Shown piece after piece: positions 16,845 through 24,551 of a DNA stretch of 52,175 nt (position 1 is its first letter; each line of letters opens with the position of its first letter). A model generated the notes under the pieces. The model ran no database searches and had not been told where the DNA came from. It worked only from the letters and a program-made list of their open reading frames with translations. The stretch comes from Candidatus Krumholzibacteriia bacterium (GTDB lineage: Bacteria > Krumholzibacteriota > Krumholzibacteriia > WVZY01 > JAKEHA01): the NCBI GenBank assembly GCA_029865265.1, contig JAOUHG010000022.1:1-52175 (forward strand). The letters run 5' to 3'. The position numbers and the translations under genes are program-made.

Positions 16845-19259
16845 TCAGTCGAGCGAACTCGTCTTCTGGAGCGCGGGCGTCTGGCGGCTCTGCTCGCTCA
16901 GGTGTTGCTCGAAGTTCGTGCGCGCCAGGCGGGCATATTCTTCCCGGTCCGGGAACGCTTCGACCAGCCGGGTGAGCGTTTCCTGGGCGGCGGCAAAATC
17001 GTGAATGGCCCGCTGGCAGGCGGCGAGCCGGAACCACAGGCGGCGTTTCTGGTCGTCGGAAAGCCCCGGCGTGTCGAGGCCCGCCAGTATTTTCATGGCC
17101 GGCAGCGGGCGGCTGCTCATGATCAGGTGCTCGGCCTCGAAGTAGCTGCGGGAAAAAGATTCCGCGTCGTTCTTTGCTTCGTACTTGAGCAGTTCCTGCA
17201 GTGCATCCACCCGTCCCTCCGCCACCGCGGTCTCCATGAGTGCAATCACGCGTGCGCCGTCCAGGCACCCGTTGCGGAATTGGGCGAACTGCGCCTCGAA
17301 CGTGGCCGGAACCACGCTTTCCGGCTCGACTTCGGGCACCGCCACCGGTTCGGGCGCCGCTTTCGGTTCTGGCGCTGCGGGAGGTTTCGGCGCGGTCTTC
17401 GTTTCCGGTTTCGCGGGCGGCGCAGCGGCCGTCTTCGCCTTTGGCGCGGGCGCGGGCTTCGGTGCCGGTTCCTCCGCCTGCGGTGCGGCGTCTTCCGCGT
17501 CCACGTGGAAGAACGCGGCAGCGCCGGTTTCGTAGAGCTTCTGTCCGACGTTGACGACGTGCTCCTCGGTGATCACCGGTGTCTTCTCCTCCGCGATCAC
17601 GGGTTTCTTCTTCTCGGCGACCGCCGGCGCCTCGTCCTTCTTCATGGCGGACAGGCGCGGCCGCATCATGGCCGGTCCCGAGTTGAGTTCGAAGCCGTCG
17701 GTGTCCGCCGGCGCGGCGGTTTCGGCCGACGCTTCCGGTTCCGCGGGCTGGCGCGGCGCGGGGGCGCCGTCGTCGTCGAAGGAAATCTCGCGCGTTTCCA
17801 CGAACGACTTCTTCTCCACCTTGCCGCGCATGTGCGCGGCGAAGTCCATGGGTTTGTCCTGCTCGGACGCGGACTTGGGCGCGCTGGGCGCACGCGGTGC
17901 GCTGGGTGTGCCGGGCGCGGTCCCGGGCATGCTGAACTCACGGTTGTCGAAGTTCTGAAAGCCGTCGTCGTCGATGTCGGTGGCGTCGCCGCCGGCTTCC
18001 ACGTCCTTGGCGGCGTACTCGCGGTAGAGCGTCTCGATGGAATCGTGATCCTTGCGATGGCGATCCAGCAGGGCCAGCACCGCGGGTACCTCGAGCGGCG
18101 CCTTCACGCACACCGCGCGCAGAATTTCGGCGGCGCGCTCGTGTTTCTTGAGATCCAGCGCCAGCGTGGCGTGGAAGGTGAGCATCTCGACGGTGAGCGA
18201 GGCGTTCCTGGCCTTGGTCTCGAACCAGTCCAGCAGCGCCTCCCCGCAGTCGGCGCGCTGGTGGAGCGGACGCAGAATCTCGAGTGCAACGTTGCTCTGC
18301 TCCAGGGTGAGAGATGCGTCCAGCGCCAGCCACGTGCAGGCGTTGAGGCCCCTGGCGGGGTCGATGAACGGCTTGACCATCAGGATGACCTCGCGCCCCG
18401 CGTCCTTTTCCGCGGCGAGGTAGTCCCGCAGCACCTCCGCGGCGTCGTCGAGGTCGCCCTTGATCAGGTATACCTCGGCCAGAGCGCGTTCCACGCGCGC
18501 GCGCGCCTTGCTGGTCTCGCGCAGAATTCGCAGGCGGTCGACACACATGGTGGCCACCGGCTCTTCCAGGCGCGCGGCTTCGACGAAGCGGCCGATGGAT
18601 TCCAGTTCCGCCCCGGAGGTGGCCTGCGCCACCGCGTGGGCAAAGCGCACCCGGCCGGACTTGGGATGCTTGTTCTCCAGGGAGGCGAGGAACGGCGTCA
18701 GGATGGCCTGCTCGACCGGTTTCCCGTCGAGAATCTGGACCAGCGCGGTCACCGCCTCCTTCATGTTGCCGATGCGGATCGACAGCAGCGCCGACATGAG
18801 TTCGTTGGTCACCAGTTCGCTGCTCAGCGAGTAGCCGCCGTGGCTGGCCGACTTGAGCGACTGCTTCTTGGTGCGCGTGCGCGAAAGCAGATCGCGCACG
18901 GTGTGGTCCGGGATCAGGTCCAGGTGATCGAGAGACGCCACCAGGTCGCGCAGCTTGATGGAGTTTTCCACCACGAAGCGCGCCAGCGCCGGGTCGTGTA
19001 CCGCGGCGAGCCGGTCCTTGACAAACTGGGCGATGCGATCCTTTTCCTTGGGAAAGCGCTCCTGCAGCGTTTTCAAGAACTGGGTGGAGCGCGATACCTC
19101 GCCGCCCTCGAGGCATGCGTCGACGGCGTCGAGGTAGAGGTCCAGCTCGTCGGGGTAGGCAGCAATGGCCTGCTCCAGGCGCTTCACGGCCTTGGCGTGC
19201 TGGCCGCGCTTGCGCTCCTGGAGGGCCTTCTGCTGTGCGGATGCTGCTTTTTCGTTCAT
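16845..19259 (-). CDS. Large TPR-like helical protein with low-complexity linker
   Basis: From ATG 19259 the product has 804 residues. Residues 1-430 are helical repeats of TPR type (QQKALQERKRGQHAKAVKRLEQA at the start). Residues about 440-690 are an Ala/Pro/Lys/Glu-rich, probably disordered linker. The last 110 residues return to TPR-like helices (LARLVEAFPDREEYARLARTNF). No signal peptide or membrane helix is present. A GTG at 19277 would add six residues; neither start has a clear ribosome binding site. Function is not recognisable; long TPR proteins next to kinase and FHA genes often act as scaffolds, which is inference here. Confidence 0.75.
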   Translation of the reverse strand: MNEKAASAQQKALQERKRGQHAKAVKRLEQAIAAYPDELDLYLDAVDACLEGGEVSRSTQFLKTLQERFPKEKDRIAQFVKDRLAAVHDPALARFVVENSIKLRDLVASLDHLDLIPDHTVRDLLSRTRTKKQSLKSASHGGYSLSSELVTNELMSALLSIRIGNMKEAVTALVQILDGKPVEQAILTPFLASLENKHPKSGRVRFAHAVAQATSGAELESIGRFVEAARLEEPVATMCVDRLRILRETSKARARVERALAEVYLIKGDLDDAAEVLRDYLAAEKDAGREVILMVKPFIDPARGLNACTWLALDASLTLEQSNVALEILRPLHQRADCGEALLDWFETKARNASLTVEMLTFHATLALDLKKHERAAEILRAVCVKAPLEVPAVLALLDRHRKDHDSIETLYREYAAKDVEAGGDATDIDDDGFQNFDNREFSMPGTAPGTPSAPRAPSAPKSASEQDKPMDFAAHMRGKVEKKSFVETREISFDDDGAPAPRQPAEPEASAETAAPADTDGFELNSGPAMMRPRLSAMKKDEAPAVAEKKKPVIAEEKTPVITEEHVVNVGQKLYETGAAAFFHVDAEDAAPQAEEPAPKPAPAPKAKTAAAPPAKPETKTAPKPPAAPEPKAAPEPVAVPEVEPESVVPATFEAQFAQFRNGCLDGARVIALMETAVAEGRVDALQELLKYEAKNDAESFSRSYFEAEHLIMSSRPLPAMKILAGLDTPGLSDDQKRRLWFRLAACQRAIHDFAAAQETLTRLVEAFPDREEYARLARTNFEQHLSEQSRQTPALQKTSSLD

Positions 19260-19614
19260 GGTATGTCGATCGGTCACGTGCCGTGCGCGGTTGGTCTAAG
19301 CGAATCGCATACCAGAGCCGGCCGCCGGGCCGCGATCGTGGGTCTATATCGCAATATATTGTCAGATATATGGATACGGCGACGGTCGCGCGACCGGGCT
19401 TCCGCCGGCCGCCACGGCGCCCGGCTGCAATTTGCACGCGACGGGTTCGGCGCCGTTGCGCCCGCGGCGCGCCTTCAAGTATTATTCCTTCAAACAGTTG
19501 CGAATGCCGGGCGGATCCGGTGGCAGCACCGCCCCCCGCCGGGCCATCATCTTATACCGGGTTGCTGAGCCGCCGTCGGGCCCCGCACACCACCTCGAAC
19601 TCGACGTTTTCATT
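19260..19614. other. 355-base divergent intergenic region
   Basis: It separates the large TPR gene (minus) from queD (plus). An AT-rich stretch at 19344-19372 (overlapping ATATAT elements) is the likely promoter core. A weak plus-strand candidate is TTGCGC (19456-19461) with TATTAT (19480-19485), 18 bases apart. I see no riboswitch fold or gene. Confidence 0.5.
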
Positions 19615-19998
19615 GTGAGTGGAGTATTCACCCTGTCCGTCCAGTGCCGGCTGGCGTCGTCGCACGTTCTGCCGGGATGCCCCCCGTGCGACCGGCTGCA
19701 CGGCCACACCTGGACCGTGCGCGCCTTCTGGGAGTTCAACGGTCTCGACGAGCACGGGATGGGGGCGAACTTCCGCGATCTGAAGGCGCTGCTGGGGCGC
19801 GAAGTGCACGACAAGTTCGACCATCGCCACCTCAACGACATCGCCCCGTTCGACACGGTGCCGCCAACGGCGGAGAACCTGGCGCGGGAGGTATTTGCCA
19901 TCCTGCGTGAGCGACCCGTGCCGGGGCCGCGCGGTCGGCTGGCCCGTGTGGAGGTCTGGGAAGGGCCCGAGGCGTGCGCGGCCTACGCCGAATCATGA
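19615..19998 (+). CDS. queD: 6-carboxytetrahydropterin synthase (QueD)
   Basis: The 127-residue product converts 7,8-dihydroneopterin triphosphate to 6-carboxy-5,6,7,8-tetrahydropterin, the second committed step to preQ0 and queuosine. The zinc histidines are in ASSH and LHGH, and the catalytic cysteine is in CDRLHGH. The FDHRHLND and PTAENLA motifs and a final glutamate in VEVWEGP are typical. GTG 19615 is chosen because it places FTLSV at the normal N-terminus; the upstream open frame has no family support. Its stop overlaps the queC start (ATGA). Confidence 0.93.
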   Translation: MSGVFTLSVQCRLASSHVLPGCPPCDRLHGHTWTVRAFWEFNGLDEHGMGANFRDLKALLGREVHDKFDHRHLNDIAPFDTVPPTAENLAREVFAILRERPVPGPRGRLARVEVWEGPEACAAYAES

Positions 19999-20657
19999 AC
20001 GCGAAGCCCAGCAGCGTTGCACTGGTGAGCGGCGGACTCGACTCGCTGGTTTCCCTGGCCCGCGCCACCACCGAGCGCGACGTGCGCCTGGTGCTGTTCC
20101 TCGACTACGGGCAGCGCTCCCGGGAGAGCGAGCGCGTCTCCGCCATGAGTGCGGCGGACTTCTACGGGATTCCCTTCGCAGACGTGGATATCCGCTGGCT
20201 GGAGTCGCTCTCACCCGCCGGCATGCGCGGTGGCGGCACGGGCGCAGGGGCGCTGCGTGAGCTCGACGAGGTGTGGGTTCCCAACCGCAACGGCGTGTTC
20301 ATAAACATCGCTGCCTCGTACGCCGAGGCACGCGGGTTCGACACCATCGTCACCGGGTTCAACCGTGAGGAAGCCGCGGAGTTTCCGGATAACAGCGGCG
20401 AGTACGTGACACGCGTCAACGCGGCGCTGGCGCTGTCCACGCGCACCGGCGTGCGGGTGGAGAGTTTCACCGTGGACCTCGACAAGCGCGAGATCATCCG
20501 GCTCGGAATGCGGCTCAAGGCGCCACTGTCCATCGTGTGGAGTTGTTATCGCGGCGGAGAACGCATGTGCGGCGCGTGTGCGTCCTGCCTGCGCCTGCGG
20601 GCCGCGCTGGATTCGCTCTCCTCTGGGGAACGCCCCGTCATCGAGTTTGCCGCGTGA
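19995..20657 (+). CDS. queC: 7-cyano-7-deazaguanine synthase (QueC)
   Basis: The 220-residue ATP-dependent enzyme makes preQ0 from 7-carboxy-7-deazaguanine and ammonia. The PP-loop SGGLDS is at residues 12-17, and four zinc cysteines lie near the end in the pattern WSCYRGGERMCGACASC. GFNREEAAEFPDNS corresponds to the usual G-x-N-x-x-D-x-x-x-Y-P-D block. ATG 19995 overlaps the queD stop; a GTG-containing extension to 19974 is unnecessary. Its own stop overlaps the DUF366 start (GTGA), so the operon is translationally coupled. Confidence 0.95.
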   Translation: MNAKPSSVALVSGGLDSLVSLARATTERDVRLVLFLDYGQRSRESERVSAMSAADFYGIPFADVDIRWLESLSPAGMRGGGTGAGALRELDEVWVPNRNGVFINIAASYAEARGFDTIVTGFNREEAAEFPDNSGEYVTRVNAALALSTRTGVRVESFTVDLDKREIIRLGMRLKAPLSIVWSCYRGGERMCGACASCLRLRAALDSLSSGERPVIEFAA

Positions 20658-21205
20658 CGTTCTCGTGGAGCATCCTCGACGGCCGCGTGCCGTACAGCGG
20701 GCTCGAGCTGCGCAGCGGCTGGGTGGGGGAGAACACCGGGCTCTCCGGTGACGCAGCCGCCGGCTTCGTGGGGCCGTGCCTGGTGCCCACCGAGCACCTG
20801 GTGGACCTGGACGACGTGCGCGCGGGGCACACCATCGTCGCGGCGTCGATGGCGCACGTGATCGCCGAGCACCCCGCGTGCCCGCTGGCGCTGGGCGTGG
20901 CGCGCCAGCGCCTGCTGGTGTGCATCCTGGAAGAGGTGGTGGGTCTGCGGAGGCTGCGTCGCGACGGCGACGATCTCTACCTCGAGGGCCGCAAGCTCAC
21001 CGTTTCCATCGCGGCCCCCTATCCCGCCGGGAGCCTCATCCACCTGGGCATCAACGTGGACCCCACCGGCGCGCCGGTCCCGGCGGTGGGGCTGGAGGAA
21101 CTCAAGCTGGACGCGGCGAGCGTTCTCGGTGAACTGCTGCAGCGCTACGCGCGCGAACTCGCCACCATGGCACACGCGGAGACCAAGGTAAAGACGGTGC
21201 GGTAG
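20654..21205 (+). CDS. DUF366 family protein in the preQ0 operon
   Basis: From GTG 20654 this is 183 residues, the normal DUF366 length. Landmarks shared with archaeal members as I recall them are the early SGLELRSGW, DDLYLEGRKLTVSIA in the middle, HLGINV, and VGLEEL followed by an acidic helix. As I recall, the fold is related to class II tRNA-synthetase/biotin-ligase-like proteins, which I cannot check here. It sits between queC and queE with four-base and one-base overlaps, so a role in 7-deazaguanine synthesis or its use is likely, but no reaction is assigned. Confidence 0.85.
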   Translation: MTFSWSILDGRVPYSGLELRSGWVGENTGLSGDAAAGFVGPCLVPTEHLVDLDDVRAGHTIVAASMAHVIAEHPACPLALGVARQRLLVCILEEVVGLRRLRRDGDDLYLEGRKLTVSIAAPYPAGSLIHLGINVDPTGAPVPAVGLEELKLDAASVLGELLQRYARELATMAHAETKVKTVR

Positions 21206-22008
21206 TGGAAACGAAGCAACCAGACACGAAGACACTCACCGGGCACCTCTCCGAGATGTTCTGTTCGCTGCAGGGCGAGGGGCTGTTCGTGGGGGAGCGG
21301 CAGGTTTTCGTGCGCACCGCCGGCTGCGTGGCCACCTGCTCGTGGTGCGACACGGTGTACAGCAAGGTGCAGACCCCGCGCTTCGTCACCCACCACGACG
21401 ACGAAGCAAGGAAGCGCTGGCGTCCCAATCCGGTTGCGCTGGACGACGTGGTGGCGGACGTGACAACGTTTGCGCGCGGGCACGGGGTGACGAATGTGAG
21501 CATTACCGGCGGGGAACCGCTGGAACAGCCGGAGTTTGTTGCCGCGCTGGCGCGCGGGCTGCGCGCCGCAGGCCTGCGCATCCACCTGGAAACGGCGGGT
21601 CTGCACGGGGAGGCGTTGCGCAGGGTGATCGATCACGTGGACGTGGTTGCCATGGACGTGAAACTGCCGTCCGCCACCGGCATCAGGCACTGGGGCGACC
21701 ACCGGGGTTTCCTGGAAACCATCCGCGAGCGCCGCAATCCCGCGCGGGTGGTCTTCGCCAAGGTGGTGGTGGATCTCAACGCCTCGCTGGCGGAGATCGA
21801 GCAGGCGGCGGAACTGGTGGCGGAGTTCGACCGGAGTATCGCCCTGATCATCCAGCCCGAGAGCGAAGCCTTGTTCGGGCGGAGCACCACGCGCGAGAGG
21901 ACACGGGCCTTGCTCGCGCTCGTGGACGCCGGTGCCGGCGCTGCGGGCGCCCGTCTGGACACGGTTCGTGTCATACCCCAAACCCACAAGGTGCTGCACA
22001 TCCGATGA
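21205..22008 (+). CDS. queE: 7-carboxy-7-deazaguanine synthase (QueE), radical SAM
   Basis: The 267-residue enzyme converts carboxytetrahydropterin to 7-carboxy-7-deazaguanine. The radical-SAM cluster motif C-x3-C-x2-C is CVATCSWC (about residues 41-48) after the FCSLQGEGLFVGERQVFVR block typical of QueE, and GGEPLEQ follows. The GTG start shares one base with the DUF366 stop, and the TGA overlaps the M50 protease ATG. With queD and queC this gives the path from dihydroneopterin triphosphate to preQ0; queF and tgt are not in the window. Confidence 0.94.
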   Translation: METKQPDTKTLTGHLSEMFCSLQGEGLFVGERQVFVRTAGCVATCSWCDTVYSKVQTPRFVTHHDDEARKRWRPNPVALDDVVADVTTFARGHGVTNVSITGGEPLEQPEFVAALARGLRAAGLRIHLETAGLHGEALRRVIDHVDVVAMDVKLPSATGIRHWGDHRGFLETIRERRNPARVVFAKVVVDLNASLAEIEQAAELVAEFDRSIALIIQPESEALFGRSTTRERTRALLALVDAGAGAAGARLDTVRVIPQTHKVLHIR

Positions 22009-22688
22009 CACCCGATTTCCTGACCGGCGCGGTGAGCCTGGTGGTGTTCGTGTTCTCGGTGGTGGTGCACGAGAACGCGCACGGCATCGCCGCGGAGCAC
22101 TTTGGGGATACCACCGCCCGCGACATGGGGCGCATCACCATGAATCCGCTGCCGCACCTGGATCCGGTGGGGAGCGTGCTGCTTCCAATTGCCGCGTTCA
22201 TATCGGGGTTGCCGTTCCTGGGCTGGGCCAAGCCGGTGCCGGTGGATCCCGCCAACCTGCGCAACCCGGTGGTCCACAACGCCTACGTGGCGGCGGCCGG
22301 ACCCGCGAGCAACTTCCTGCTGGCCTTTGCCGCGTCGCTCTTGTGGATCGTGGTGGGCGTGGCGTTCAAGTACGTGCCGGGGCTGGCCGAAAACGGACAG
22401 CGCTCGTTTCTCTTCTTCAATACCCTGTGCAACAGCATGATCACGCTCAACTGCGTGCTGGCGATCTTCAACCTGCTGCCCATTCCCCCGCTGGACGGGC
22501 ACTGGATCATGATGCGCTACCTCCCTCCGGGGCCGCGCGAGGCGCTGCGCTCGGTGGGGCGCTGGGGCTTCTTCATCCTCATTGCGCTCTTGTGGACGGG
22601 CATGTTGTGGCGCATCATCGGGCCGCCGCTGGCGCTGGTGGTGGGCGGGTACCACTCTCTCGTGACAACCGCAATCAGGGCGTTCTGA
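22005..22688 (+). CDS. Site-2-type membrane metalloprotease (M50B)
   Basis: The 227-residue protein has the zinc motif HENAH in the first membrane helix (about residues 21-25) and the third-ligand motif NLLPIPPLDG further on, with five to six hydrophobic segments. These are the marks of the compact M50B rhomboid-neighbour type found widely in bacteria (without PDZ). The family cuts within membranes, sometimes releasing anti-sigma factors; no such substrate is visible here. The ATG overlaps the queE stop, and the histidine kinase begins six bases after its stop, so it may link the two transcription units. Confidence 0.9.
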   Translation: MTPDFLTGAVSLVVFVFSVVVHENAHGIAAEHFGDTTARDMGRITMNPLPHLDPVGSVLLPIAAFISGLPFLGWAKPVPVDPANLRNPVVHNAYVAAAGPASNFLLAFAASLLWIVVGVAFKYVPGLAENGQRSFLFFNTLCNSMITLNCVLAIFNLLPIPPLDGHWIMMRYLPPGPREALRSVGRWGFFILIALLWTGMLWRIIGPPLALVVGGYHSLVTTAIRAF

Positions 22689-22694
22689 AGTGCC

Positions 22695-24551
22695 ATGAGT
22701 CTCCGCTTCAAGCTGTCGATGTCGTATCTGGTAATCGTCGGTCTCGTGGTGATCGTGGGTGTTATCGCGTTCGTCACGAGCCGCAAGCTCCGCGTGCAGG
22801 TGTCCGAACTTTCGCGGCATTCCGGGTTCATGCTGGATGACCGTTCGCCGCTGGGACTGGTTCTCGAAGTGGAAGGCGAGTGGGAGGACGGCGCCTTCGT
22901 GGCCGAGGAACTGGAGGAGTTGCCGGGTCCGCGCCGGCCCAAGCTGCGCGGACCGGTGGGCGAGGTTGACGTCGCTACCGGCGTGGTGCGCATGTACGGC
23001 ATTGCCATGATGACGGACTCGACCACGGAGTTCGAGCATATCGGATCGCTGGCGGATCTGCGCGCCGGGGAGCGGGCGGAGATCAGCGCACGCGTCGACG
23101 AGGGAGGCACTTGGTATGCGCGGAAGATCCGCGTGGGTGACATCAAGGATAGCAACAAGATCAAGGGGGTCGTGAATTCCTACCAGGCCGACGGCGTCTG
23201 GCCGGACACCCTGGAAGTCACCGGCATCCCGGTTCTCGTCGGCCGCGAGAACCAGTGGCGGGGAGAGCCAAGCCGCCTGCATCGAGTCGAGCGCGCAACC
23301 GAGGCCGGACAGATTGCGCGGCGCGTTTTGGGCTCGCTGGAGCGGGTACCGCCGGACTCCATGTCGTGGGATGTCGCCGCGATCCGGGACGAGGTTGACG
23401 ACCTGGCCCGGCTCGTGAACGATCCCACGTCCATGGCGGACACCGGCGGATCCAGCAACGAGTCTCTGCTCCTGCTCGCGGCGAAGGCACGCGCTCTGGC
23501 GGAGTCCCCGGGCCCGGGTGGCCGGGCGCTGGTGGCGGCGGACATGAGGTCAATCCTGACCGAGCGGGTCATTCCGGACACGGACGCGCGTCTGCTGGAC
23601 GCCCAGGATGAGTTCGCGGAGGAAATCCGGGAGACGGTGGTGGGCACCGAGAGAACCGTGAAACTCGTGCTGGGCGTGAGCCTGGGAGCCGTGCTCATGG
23701 GTGTGCTGCTGGCGGGGTACATGTGGCGCTCGATCTCGCGCCCGATCGCGTCGCTCTCCGAGGCGGCCACGCGGATCGGGGAGGGTCATCTCGATACGCG
23801 CGTCACGGCGACGACCAACGACGAACTCGGAGTGCTCGCCTCCTCCTTCAACCAGATGGCCGAGGCGCTCGCGGCGTCGACCGTTTCGATCGACAATCTG
23901 AACGCCGTCAGGGAGAAGCTGCGGGTTTCGCTCTCGGAGAAGGAGCTGCTCCTGCGGGAGGTCCACCATCGCGTAAAGAACAACCTGCAGATCGTATCCA
24001 GCCTTCTCGACCTGCAGGCCGGACGGGCCGCGGACCCGTACGTGCACGAGCTGTTCGCGGAGAGCCGCAGCCGGATACGTGCGATGGCGCTCGTACACGA
24101 ACAGTTCCACCAGTCCTCGGCGTCGGACCGGATCAATCTCGGAAGCTACATCCGTCTGCTCGTCGCGGGGCTGGCGCAATCGCTCGCCCCTGCGAGGGGG
24201 AACCTCGACGTGCGGATTCAGGCCGATGACCTGCACCTCGACATCGACCGGGCCATCTCGTGCGGCCTGGTCGTCAACGAACTCGTGACCAACGCCATCA
24301 AGCACGCCCTGTCCTCCGGGGGGGGGAACGTGGTCGTGACCGTCGGGCGATGCCCGGATGGCCTCTGTGAACTGGTCGTGTGCGACGACGGGCCCGGGAT
24401 GGGTCCCGCCGGGCGGGACGGATCCCTGGGCCTGGATCTGGTGGAGGCACTCGCCGGGCAACTCGGTGGCCGCGCCGAGATGGTCGGCGGCAAGGGCACG
24501 GAAATCCGGGTGGTCTTTCCGGAAGCGTTGAGGGAGGCGGAGCGGGCATGA
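22695..24551 (+). CDS. Sensor histidine kinase (HisKA_2/HWE type) with DUF5666-like periplasmic domain
   Basis: The 618-residue protein has one membrane helix at 11-28, a periplasmic region to about 322, a second helix (323-343), HAMP (344-397) and a HisKA_2 kinase with REVHHRVKNNLQ (phosphoacceptor His424 or His425), N-box NELVTNAIKH (528-537), DDGPGM and GSLGLDL. Residues about 52-185 are a DUF5666-like beta domain that is clearly homologous to residues 38-168 of the outer-membrane barrel encoded at 35380 (shared EVEG, FVAE, RRPKLR or RKPKLR, TEF, DLR/DLK, DGV.PDTL). It overlaps the activator gene by ATGA, so the pair is a two-component system. The sensed ligand is unknown. Confidence 0.92.
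   Translation: MSLRFKLSMSYLVIVGLVVIVGVIAFVTSRKLRVQVSELSRHSGFMLDDRSPLGLVLEVEGEWEDGAFVAEELEELPGPRRPKLRGPVGEVDVATGVVRMYGIAMMTDSTTEFEHIGSLADLRAGERAEISARVDEGGTWYARKIRVGDIKDSNKIKGVVNSYQADGVWPDTLEVTGIPVLVGRENQWRGEPSRLHRVERATEAGQIARRVLGSLERVPPDSMSWDVAAIRDEVDDLARLVNDPTSMADTGGSSNESLLLLAAKARALAESPGPGGRALVAADMRSILTERVIPDTDARLLDAQDEFAEEIRETVVGTERTVKLVLGVSLGAVLMGVLLAGYMWRSISRPIASLSEAATRIGEGHLDTRVTATTNDELGVLASSFNQMAEALAASTVSIDNLNAVREKLRVSLSEKELLLREVHHRVKNNLQIVSSLLDLQAGRAADPYVHELFAESRSRIRAMALVHEQFHQSSASDRINLGSYIRLLVAGLAQSLAPARGNLDVRIQADDLHLDIDRAISCGLVVNELVTNAIKHALSSGGGNVVVTVGRCPDGLCELVVCDDGPGMGPAGRDGSLGLDLVEALAGQLGGRAEMVGGKGTEIRVVFPEALREAERA

Noticed and set aside
19300-19313. GG-N10-GC element (GGTATGCGATTCGC on the minus strand) ahead of the large TPR gene
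   Set aside because: Only the spacing and a few consensus bases agree; such matches occur often in GC-rich DNA.
16815-19568. Open frame of about 900 codons on the plus strand opposite the large TPR gene, and similar long antisense frames at 4649-7483, 21633-23282, 30640-32745 and 37620-39428
   Set aside because: Their translations are Arg/Ala/Gly/His-rich without domains, while the opposite strand encodes recognisable proteins. They follow from high GC at third positions.
19486-19614. Possible preQ1 riboswitch before queD
   Set aside because: I looked for the short preQ1-type hairpin with an A-rich tail near the start and did not find it.
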